In this document: positions 1 through 5,257 of the stretch, piece after piece
Position numbering within the stretch: position 1 is the first letter of the stretch
Layout: each line of letters begins with the position of its first letter
Origin: Acidimicrobiaceae bacterium
GTDB taxonomy: Bacteria > Actinomycetota > Acidimicrobiia > Acidimicrobiales > Ilumatobacteraceae
DNA length: 6,483 bases
Assembly (NCBI GenBank): GCA_947490975.1
Contig: CANLHV010000072.1
Span: forward strand, 1-6,483
Direction of reading: 5' to 3'
Notes under the pieces: generated by a model
Database searches by the model: none
Told to the model about the DNA's origin: nothing
Seen by the model: only the letters and a program-made list of their open reading frames with translations
Translations under genes and position numbers: made by a program

Positions 1-34
1 CAAGAAGCCGGGTACGCAATACTCGATTAGATAA
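1..34. other. Trailing sequence after the GH3 gene
   Basis: Only 34 bp follow the GH3 stop codon (TAG at 35-37) before the window ends. No hairpin-plus-T-run terminator or start of another gene can be supported. Confidence 0.5.
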
Positions 35-2245
35 CTACAAATCGATTCGCTTGCGAATTGATTGTTCGAGCAGCAGGGCCATAGGGTCGCCTGAAAATTG
101 AGCAATTTCAAAGTTCCATAATCCTTGTTCGACATACCAACTGTGAGTTTTTGTATCGCGAGTCGCCAAACTCTGCAACGACGCCGTGCACTCGACATGC
201 TTTGTTTCGCCGGCGCGAAGCTCAACGCGTTTAAACGCCACCAGCCTTCGCTTCGGGCGCTCGATTAGCGAATCTTTGCGACCTGCATAAACCTGCACCA
301 CGGTTGCGCCATCTCGTGAACCAGTGTTGCTAACTTCGCATCGAAATTTGATCAAATCGTTTGTCTCAATTGTCGGCGATGAAATTGAAAACTGTGTGTA
401 ACTGCGACCGAAACCAAACGAAAACATCGCCTCATTGCCGTCGCGATCGAGCTTCCATTGACCATGCCAATAGTCGTAGGTAATTTTCTTCGCATTGCGA
501 TCAAAAAACGGCAAATGCGATTCGTGGTGCGGTATTACAAACGGCAAGCGCCCTGATGGGTTTACCGAGCCAGACAAAATGTTTGCGAGTGCCCGACCAC
601 CGTTGATGCCGCTATACCAACCCATGACGACTGCCGGCACTTCGCTGATCCACTCTGACATGACGACGGCACTGCCTGCCACGATCACAACAATTATTCG
701 CGGTTGCACTTTGGCAACATCAAGAATCATTTGCACATCAGCATCAAGTAACCGAATTGACTCTCGATCGCCACCAATCGAGAAAGTGCCATTGCGAGAT
801 TTGATGCGCAGTTCATCTGGCGCGTAATGGTGGTTTTCGCGCATGTATTTCTCGTATTCGCTGGCCAACACTGGGTCATCTTGTCGCGGAATTTGTTTGA
901 CCATGTCAACCGTGTCTTCAGAGTCACCAATGAATTCGCCTTCTTCTTCTTTTGTGTACCCGACAACCACAATTGCAACATCTGACTGCTTGGCTAGTCG
1001 CGCTTGCTGTTCGAGGTTTGCGCCTGGCTCGTAAGTGACTTTGCAATTCGAAAAATGCTCGCTGATACCAACTAATGGTGTGACGACATTTGGTGCCATT
1101 ACGTCGCTGCTGCCGCCATCACCGATATTGCGTGCGGCCGCAAGGCGACCAAACATCGCAATTTTCGAACCAGATTTCAGTTCTAATGGCAACAGTGTTG
1201 CGCCGCCGACACTTTCATTTTTCAAAAGAACCATTGACTTCTCGGCTACTTCTTGGCTGAGTTTTAAGTGTTCTTTACACAACACAACTGAGCGATCGCG
1301 CACCGGCAACTCGCCGATCTTGAACTTCAACATCGTGGCAATTGTGCGGGTTACCGCACTAGCGACAAGTTCTTCGGTTATCAAATCTTCTGCGAGCGCG
1401 GCGACGATTGGCGCATTTCGAATCATGCGATATGGCATCTCAACATCAAGGCCCGCTTTCAACGATTTCACACCGTCTCGAACGCCAAAAATCCAATCTG
1501 ATATAACGAAACCGGTGAAACCCCATTCGTCGCGCAAAATCTCGGCAAGCAGTTCTTCGTTTTGACTGCACCATTGGCCGTTCACTGAGTTGTATGCAGT
1601 CATTACACACGCGACACCTTCGTCAACGATGCGTTTGAAGTGAGGCAAATAAACCTCGTGCAAAGCACGCTCGTCGACTGTCACATCGACGCCGAAACGC
1701 GCGTTCTCCATTGAGTTCAATGCAAAATGTTTCAGAGTTGCCATCACATGGCGTTGCGCACCACGAGTTAGAGCGGCACCCATTTCACCAACATGATGTG
1801 GGTCTTCGCCATAAGTTTCTTGTGCTCGCCCCCATGCAGGATGACGTAACAAATTGACGCAAATACCGCCGTAGAGGTCAGCGCCGATTGTGCGAAGTTC
1901 TTTGCCGATGGCATCGCCGACCCGCGTTTCTAATTCAGGATCAAATGTCGCGCCACGAGCTATCGACACCGGAAATGCAGTTGCTTCACCCACAACAACG
2001 CCACGAGGCCCATCTGAAAAATGAAAACCAGGAATGCCGAGTCGCTCGACTTTCGCCGCTCTGAACGGGCGACTGTGATAGCCGCCAGTCGTTATATCTT
2101 TAATGCCAACCCAAAACGGCACTGCCCCGTCGAGACAATGAATCTTCTCGTCGATTGTCATCAAAGCAACTAGTTCGGCGGCAACTACCTCAGGCTTTGT
2201 GCCATTTTTTACTTTTTCAAGCGCAAGTTCATATGCGTTTGCCAC
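35..2245 (-). CDS. Glycoside hydrolase family 3 protein (beta-glucosidase-like)
   Basis: A 736-residue enzyme expected to release terminal non-reducing sugars, most likely glucose, from beta-glycosides by the retaining mechanism; exact substrate cannot be read from sequence. There is no signal peptide, so it is probably cytoplasmic and acts on imported oligosaccharides. Layout: N-terminal TIM-barrel domain about 25-310 with the K172-H173 substrate-binding pair and the catalytic nucleophile D250 in GFVISDW; alpha/beta sandwich domain about 337-575 (AEKSMVLLKNE start, GGRALANILSG and NPSGRLPF near its end); fibronectin III-like domain about 635-715. The general acid/base region is unusual: EEEGEF at 432-437 is separated by about 50 residues from GGDRESIRL at 491-499, whereas many family members have these joined as EGxDR. 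The acid/base is probably a Glu in 432-437 (inference). The GTG start is chosen because it lies six bases after a good -10 box and the protein has a normal N-terminus there. It is separated from the upstream dehydrogenase by 46 bp and seems to have its own promoter. Family assignment is very sure. Confidence 0.95.
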   Translation of the reverse strand: MANAYELALEKVKNGTKPEVVAAELVALMTIDEKIHCLDGAVPFWVGIKDITTGGYHSRPFRAAKVERLGIPGFHFSDGPRGVVVGEATAFPVSIARGATFDPELETRVGDAIGKELRTIGADLYGGICVNLLRHPAWGRAQETYGEDPHHVGEMGAALTRGAQRHVMATLKHFALNSMENARFGVDVTVDERALHEVYLPHFKRIVDEGVACVMTAYNSVNGQWCSQNEELLAEILRDEWGFTGFVISDWIFGVRDGVKSLKAGLDVEMPYRMIRNAPIVAALAEDLITEELVASAVTRTIATMLKFKIGELPVRDRSVVLCKEHLKLSQEVAEKSMVLLKNESVGGATLLPLELKSGSKIAMFGRLAAARNIGDGGSSDVMAPNVVTPLVGISEHFSNCKVTYEPGANLEQQARLAKQSDVAIVVVGYTKEEEGEFIGDSEDTVDMVKQIPRQDDPVLASEYEKYMRENHHYAPDELRIKSRNGTFSIGGDRESIRLLDADVQMILDVAKVQPRIIVVIVAGSAVVMSEWISEVPAVVMGWYSGINGGRALANILSGSVNPSGRLPFVIPHHESHLPFFDRNAKKITYDYWHGQWKLDRDGNEAMFSFGFGRSYTQFSISSPTIETNDLIKFRCEVSNTGSRDGATVVQVYAGRKDSLIERPKRRLVAFKRVELRAGETKHVECTASLQSLATRDTKTHSWYVEQGLWNFEIAQFSGDPMALLLEQSIRKRIDL

Positions 2246-2251
2246 GAGATG

Positions 2252-2257
2252 AGACTA
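2252..2257 (-). promoter_or_regulatory. Candidate -10 box for the GH3 gene, leaderless type
   Basis: On the minus strand TAGTCT matches the actinobacterial TANNNT -10 pattern and is followed by exactly six bases (CATCTC) and then the GTG start codon at 2245. Transcription would therefore start at or next to the start codon, giving a leaderless mRNA, and no Shine-Dalgarno sequence is present. A possible weak -35 (TTATAG) lies 17 bp upstream. The same geometry at the dehydrogenase start supports the call. Confidence 0.5.
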
Positions 2258-2258
2258 G

Positions 2259-2275
2259 GCGAAAATAAATTTCGC
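2259..2275. promoter_or_regulatory. Perfect dyad in the dehydrogenase-GH3 gap (possible operator)
   Basis: The minus strand reads GCGAAA-TTTAT-TTTCGC, a perfect 6-bp inverted repeat with a 5-base centre. It sits in the spacer directly upstream of the candidate -10 box of the GH3 gene, where a repressor would block RNA polymerase. It also lies 16 bp past the dehydrogenase stop codon, but no T-run follows it on that strand, so it is a poor intrinsic terminator. An operator for a sugar-responsive regulator is an inference; no regulator gene is in the window. Confidence 0.35.
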
Positions 2276-2291
2276 TATAACTTTAAGACTT

Positions 2292-3503
2292 TTATTCGAC
2301 GCGCAGGCCAGAGATTGCGCGAGCGATAACCAGTTGCTGGATTTCGCTCGTGCCTTCAAAAATCGTATGAATTTTGGCGTCGCGGTGCCAGCGTTCGACT
2401 GGATATTCGCGCGTGTAGCCGTAGCCACCCAAAATTTGAATTGCATCATTTGTGACCCTGACAGCCATCTCTGATGCGTAGTACTTGCTTTGCGAACCTT
2501 CGGCATTTTTGTAGCCACCATTTTTTGCAAGCCACGATGCGCGCCAAATAAGCAAACGCGCCGCATCGATTTCGGTGATCATGTTGGCAAGTTTGAACGC
2601 AATCGCTTGATGCATGACGATCGGCTTGCCAAATGCCTTGCGCTCTTTGGCATAGTCAAGTGCAAATTCGTAAGCGGCGCGTGCAACACCAAGTGCTTGA
2701 GCACCAACTGCTGGGCGTGTTGCTTCGAACGTTGCCATCGCTGGTTGTTTGCCACTCGAAGTGCCCTCGCGGTAGCGCGCAAGTTTGGCGTCGAGTTTTT
2801 CTTTGCCACCTAACAAGCAGCGACCGGGCACGCGAACATCTTCGAGCACAACTTCTGCCGTATGACTGGCGCGAATGCCGTGCTTCAAATATTTCTGACC
2901 TTGACTCAGGCCTTTTGTTTTTGGTGGCACGATGAAACTTGCTTGACCGCGACCTTTGAGTTCGGGGTCTACGGCGGCGACCACAACGTGAACATCAGCA
3001 ATGCCACCGTTTGTGATCCATGCCTTTGTGCCGTTCAAGACCCACTCGTCGTTTACTTCGTCATAAATAGCACGCGTACGCAAGTTTGAAACATCGCTAC
3101 CGGCATCTGGTTCGCTCACGCAGAACGCGCCAAGTTTCACATCGTCGGCGGTGCCATAACACTGCGGCACCCACTCCATCATTTGTTCTGGTGTACCGTT
3201 GCCGGCGATACCTGCTGCTGCAAGACCTGAGCCCATGATCGCCATGCCGATGCCAGCGTCGCCCCAGAAAAGTTCTTCGATTGCGACAACCATCGTCAGA
3301 CCTGTTGGGTCGCTCATTGCATTCATAATGAAATCGAGACCGTAGAGACCGATCTTGGCAGCTTCTTGAACAACTGGCCACGGAAACTCTTCGCGTTCGT
3401 CCCACTCGTGAGCGGCGGGGCGAATCGTGTCAACAGCGAATTGATGCACCCAATCTTTGAGTTGAAGTTGGTCGTCGTTCAGCGAAAGTGAGAAATCAGC
3501 CAT
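2292..3503 (-). CDS. Acyl-CoA dehydrogenase family protein
   Basis: A 403-residue cytoplasmic FAD enzyme that oxidises an acyl-CoA to the 2,3-enoyl-CoA and passes electrons to electron-transferring flavoprotein. Visible signatures: N-terminal helical domain about 1-120; the CVSEPDAGSD flavin/substrate motif at 128-137; beta domain to about 230; C-terminal helical domain with YAKERKAFGKPI at 284-295, QILGGYGYTREYPVER at 356-371 and the catalytic glutamate E383 in IFEGTSEIQ. Length is normal for the family. Between 233 and 260 there is an extra charged stretch (KEKLDAKLARYREGTSSGKQ) before the C-terminal helical domain; I recall this from actinobacterial relatives, so it may mark a subfamily. 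Substrate chain length or branching cannot be told. The ATG start is supported by a -10 box six bases upstream. Its first seven codons and 55 bp of upstream DNA are duplicated in front of the methyltransferase; this gene is the likely original owner because its N-terminus runs smoothly into the family fold. Confidence 0.95.
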   Translation of the reverse strand: MADFSLSLNDDQLQLKDWVHQFAVDTIRPAAHEWDEREEFPWPVVQEAAKIGLYGLDFIMNAMSDPTGLTMVVAIEELFWGDAGIGMAIMGSGLAAAGIAGNGTPEQMMEWVPQCYGTADDVKLGAFCVSEPDAGSDVSNLRTRAIYDEVNDEWVLNGTKAWITNGGIADVHVVVAAVDPELKGRGQASFIVPPKTKGLSQGQKYLKHGIRASHTAEVVLEDVRVPGRCLLGGKEKLDAKLARYREGTSSGKQPAMATFEATRPAVGAQALGVARAAYEFALDYAKERKAFGKPIVMHQAIAFKLANMITEIDAARLLIWRASWLAKNGGYKNAEGSQSKYYASEMAVRVTNDAIQILGGYGYTREYPVERWHRDAKIHTIFEGTSEIQQLVIARAISGLRVE

Positions 3504-3509
3504 GGCTAC

Positions 3510-3515
3510 AAGTTA
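3510..3515 (-). promoter_or_regulatory. Candidate -10 box for the acyl-CoA dehydrogenase, leaderless type
   Basis: The minus strand has TAACTT, then six bases (GTAGCC), then the ATG at 3503. This TANNNT-N6-ATG spacing predicts a transcript that begins at the start codon. No ribosome-binding site precedes the ATG. No convincing -35 hexamer is seen, which is common in actinobacterial promoters. Confidence 0.5.
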
Positions 3516-3516
3516 T

Positions 3517-3527
3517 CTGCGACGCAG
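3517..3527. promoter_or_regulatory. 11-bp dyad next to the dehydrogenase -10 box
   Basis: CTGCG-T-CGCAG (minus strand) is a perfect 5-bp inverted repeat around one base, one base upstream of the -10 box. Such a position suits a repressor operator, for example a fatty-acid-responsive regulator, but this is inference. The identical dyad recurs at 5177-5187 in the second repeat copy, so both genes would share any control through it. Confidence 0.25.
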
Positions 3528-3577
3528 CTGCAACTTTCGGCTCGAACGCGCCAGCCCTGCGTGCACTTTGATGGTCT

Positions 3578-4288
3578 TCAGGATCCGTGGTCTTTATCTT
3601 CAAAATATGCCCTGCAACGTTCAAGATCATCATGGGAATCAATATTTATAAATGGAATATCACATACAACGGCCCCCAGCTTTGAACCGAATATTGACTT
3701 TTTACTTAGTAGTGCGACATCAGTAACCACATAGCAAAACCCATTACGAATATATGTACGAGATAACTCCTGACGAGCCACGACTCCGCGACCTCGCTCA
3801 GTTAAGAATTCAGCACAACTTTCATTCGAAATCTTGAATTGCTTATCGGGGTGATACCGAGCATCAACAGGGCTTAAAGTAAGCGATGCGTCGAATTTTG
3901 AGTTGGTTAACTCAATTGACTCCTTGACGTATTTTGCCTCGCGCATTGGCGAAGTTGGCTCAAGCAATACATAGCGATTCATGTAACATCCCATGTTCGC
4001 AAACTGGTGGCGTACATCTAGAAGAACGTCGGAAGACGATGCACGATCACTGCTGGCACCATCAGATCTTAAAAATTCAGGTTTCAGTCCAAACTTCGAG
4101 GCTTCGTTAGCTATTTCAGGATCATCAGTCGAGACATGAATGTGATCAAAAAGTTTGGATTCCTTCGCAAATTCAATTGTTCTAGCTACCAACGACACAC
4201 CAGCAACCCGCGCAAGATTTTTTCTGGGCACTTCTTTACTTCCCCCCCGAGCAGGGATAACAGCCAGAACTTGAATATTTTGAGTCAT
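3578..4288 (-). CDS. CMP-nonulosonate (sialic-acid-like) cytidylyltransferase
   Basis: A 236-residue nucleotidyltransferase of the NeuA/PseF/CMP-KDO-related fold, expected to join CTP and a nine-carbon keto-sugar acid to give the CMP-sugar used by surface glycosyltransferases. Numbered from the chosen ATG: CTP-binding VIPARGGSKEVPRKNL at 10-25, VSTDDPEIA at 52-60, LLEPTSPMR at 108-116, NGFCYV in the sugar-binding half, and INIDSHDDL at 214-222 with Asp residues suited to metal binding. E19 replaces the glycine often seen in the first motif. Which sugar is used (sialic, legionaminic or pseudaminic acid) cannot be decided. ATG 4288 is preferred because it gives a family-like short N-terminus; an in-frame GTG at 4297 would add three residues and shorten the gap to the methyltransferase stop from 20 to 11 bp. 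No strong ribosome-binding site is seen, so translation may be coupled to the upstream gene. Codons 14-16 form a run of seven G. The C-terminus looks complete, ending 19 bp before repeat copy A. Confidence 0.9.
   Translation of the reverse strand: MTQNIQVLAVIPARGGSKEVPRKNLARVAGVSLVARTIEFAKESKLFDHIHVSTDDPEIANEASKFGLKPEFLRSDGASSDRASSSDVLLDVRHQFANMGCYMNRYVLLEPTSPMREAKYVKESIELTNSKFDASLTLSPVDARYHPDKQFKISNESCAEFLTERGRGVVARQELSRTYIRNGFCYVVTDVALLSKKSIFGSKLGAVVCDIPFINIDSHDDLERCRAYFEDKDHGS
4242..4248. repeat. Seven-base G tract (coding strand) near the cytidylyltransferase start
   Basis: The plus strand has CCCCCCC; in the gene this is CGG GGG GGA, encoding Arg14-Gly15-Gly16 of the CTP-binding motif. 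A gain or loss of one base would shift the frame at codon 15-16 and abolish the enzyme. Such tracts are known contingency sites in surface-glycan genes of some pathogens; whether this one varies is unknown. Confidence 0.8.
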
Positions 4289-4308
4289 CAGAATCACATC
4301 AAAATCAA

Positions 4309-5163
4309 TTAACTCTTAGTAGCAAGTAGCGAAAAGGCGGTAGGAAACGAGGTGTGACCTCGCACAAGATTCTTAGTAAATTGATTCTCCAATACTGTCA
4401 ATTCTTTGAAATGTCCTTCGAACCAGTTTGACCAATCATCGCGTTTATCGGGGTGAATATACTGCAGTGCCTGGTTCCAACAATATGCAATCGCAGTGAA
4501 TGGACCACCGGTAACCCTGATTTTTGCTTCTCCAAATCCAAACTTAGCTAAAGTACTTTTCAATCCATTAGGTGTGTAGCGCAAAAAATCATCGGGGACC
4601 TGATGTAGCTCACGAATAGTCGGCTCAAATACGTAAAGCATCCCACCACTTTTAAGGACTCGGCTCACTTCGGACCAGAGGCCCTGTTGATCTTCGACAT
4701 GGTGAACGAGGTTGGGCACCAAAATATAGTCAGCCGAAGAACCTGCGATTCTCAGATTATTCGGTTCACAGCGAACACTCTCGCATGGCTGATCTATGAA
4801 ACGCACATCTTCGACAAGTTGCGCGTTGTATGCGCCTCGCGAATCTGCGCTCTTGGGCGATGAGTCAAGTGAAATAAACTTTGAATGCGAAAACAAGGGA
4901 GAAAACAAGTTCTTGCCATAAAGCAACATTCGTTCAACAGAAACAACAACTTGGCTTGGCTTTACTTCCCGGTGGAATTGAAGCAAGTCAGAGAGCAAGA
5001 GATCAAACTGGGGCAAAAATTTTGTGGACTCAAAAACTCTTTCTCGAAGAACTTCAATATGCGCTGCTATCTGAGGTTTTAGACCTTCTAAATCTAAACC
5101 AACAAATAATTGGTCACCGGAAACGGGCAGGGAGACTGCAGGCGAAAGTGAGAAATCAGCCAT
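4309..5163 (-). CDS. Class I SAM-dependent methyltransferase, surface-glycan type
   Basis: A 284-residue protein with the later part of a methyltransferase type 11 fold: DYILVPNLVHHVED at 145-158, the LKSGGMLYVFEP post-motif strand at 170-181, and RELHQVPDDFLRYTPNGL at 184-201, a signature I associate with polysaccharide-cluster methyltransferases. Motif I is degenerate: LLYGKNLFSPLF at 80-91 lacks the usual GxGxG, although KFISLD at 95-100 could hold the acidic residue for the SAM ribose. The target is unknown; a sugar or sugar-acid hydroxyl is plausible from its tight linkage to the cytidylyltransferase, which starts 11-20 bp downstream. The first seven residues (MADFSLS) are encoded inside repeat copy B and equal the start of the dehydrogenase, so the natural N-terminus was probably replaced or extended at codon 8. 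Residues 8-70 have no clear recognisable motif. Expression would come from the copied leaderless promoter. Methyltransferase call is fairly sure; substrate is not. Confidence 0.82.
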   Translation of the reverse strand: MADFSLSPAVSLPVSGDQLFVGLDLEGLKPQIAAHIEVLRERVFESTKFLPQFDLLLSDLLQFHREVKPSQVVVSVERMLLYGKNLFSPLFSHSKFISLDSSPKSADSRGAYNAQLVEDVRFIDQPCESVRCEPNNLRIAGSSADYILVPNLVHHVEDQQGLWSEVSRVLKSGGMLYVFEPTIRELHQVPDDFLRYTPNGLKSTLAKFGFGEAKIRVTGGPFTAIAYCWNQALQYIHPDKRDDWSNWFEGHFKELTVLENQFTKNLVRGHTSFPTAFSLLATKS

Positions 5164-5218
5164 GGCTACAAGTTATCTGCGACGCAGCTGCAACTTTCGG
5201 CTCGAACGCGCCAGCCCT
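5142..5218. repeat. 77-bp direct repeat, copy B (start module of the methyltransferase)
   Basis: Identical to 3482-3558. It supplies the methyltransferase with its start codon, first seven codons and candidate promoter. Its outer end lies 39 bp from the stop codon of the surface-protein gene. Removing the 1660-bp unit would place the surface-protein gene directly upstream of a complete dehydrogenase start region, which is the likely pre-insertion order. Confidence 0.98.
5170..5175 (-). promoter_or_regulatory. Duplicated -10 box for the methyltransferase, leaderless type
   Basis: TAACTT followed by six bases and the ATG at 5163, identical to the arrangement at 3503-3515 because both lie in the repeat. 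The two genes should share start-site signals. The 11-bp dyad at 5177-5187 is copied too. Beyond the repeat the upstream DNA differs, so activity could differ if distal elements matter. Confidence 0.45.
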
Positions 5219-5257
5219 ACGCGATAACGGTCAGGCGCGGCGCAGTTCGTACATCGT
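5219..5257. other. Short spacer between the surface-protein gene and repeat copy B
   Basis: These 39 bp lie between the TAA at 5258-5260 and the repeat. I see no convincing intrinsic terminator: it is GC-rich in the middle but has neither a clear stem followed by a T-run nor a promoter-like sequence. Read-through from the surface-protein gene into the methyltransferase is therefore possible. Confidence 0.5.

Larger units (their letters stand above)
3482..3558. repeat. 77-bp direct repeat, copy A (start module of the dehydrogenase)
   Basis: Every base from 3482 to 3558 matches 5142-5218 in the same orientation. Identity ends at 3481 (A against G) and 3559 (G against A). Read on the minus strand it contains 55 bp of upstream DNA, the -10 box, the ATG and 22 bases of coding sequence. 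It probably is the ancestral copy because the attached dehydrogenase is intact and typical. Confidence 0.98.
3559..5141. mobile_element. Putative inserted two-gene glycan cassette between 77-bp direct repeats
   Basis: This 1583-bp unique segment lies between the two repeat copies (unit length 1660 bp with one repeat). It is filled almost completely by the methyltransferase (from codon 8 onward) and the cytidylyltransferase, leaving only 19 bp after the latter's stop codon. Hand counts of six 60-base lines gave about 42% G+C, against about 53% for six lines from flanking genes. The functions also differ from the flanks: surface sugar biosynthesis between a surface-protein gene and catabolic genes. 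No recombinase, terminal inverted repeat of an insertion sequence or attC consensus is visible, so the mechanism is unknown. Insertion with duplication of the dehydrogenase start is my inference; an assembly join at a shared 77-mer is a real alternative. Confidence 0.45.

Noticed and set aside
1035..1565. A 176-codon plus-strand open frame inside the GH3 gene.
   Set aside because: It lies antisense to well-conserved catalytic-domain coding sequence, has no recognisable domain and shows biased composition typical of shadow frames.
2259..2275. Rho-independent terminator for the acyl-CoA dehydrogenase.
   Set aside because: The stem is only 6 bp and is followed on the minus strand by CTAGTCTC with no T-run; an operator-like dyad fits better.
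3483..3539. The repeat contains a 7-bp inverted repeat (CGAAAGT at 3483-3489, ACTTTCG at 3533-3539) and could be an integron attC site next to a captured gene.
   Set aside because: Neither arm fits the RYYYAAC/GTTRRRY ends, the site covers a start codon and promoter and not the 3' end of a gene, and no integron integrase is in the window.
3500..5141. NcoI-like CCATGG at the start codons, a PstI-like CTGCAG at the 5136-5141 junction and a BamHI-like GGATCC at 3581-3586 suggest an engineered construct.
   Set aside because: Six-base sites arise often by chance in this length, no vector, tag or marker sequence is present, and all genes look like natural environmental bacterial genes.
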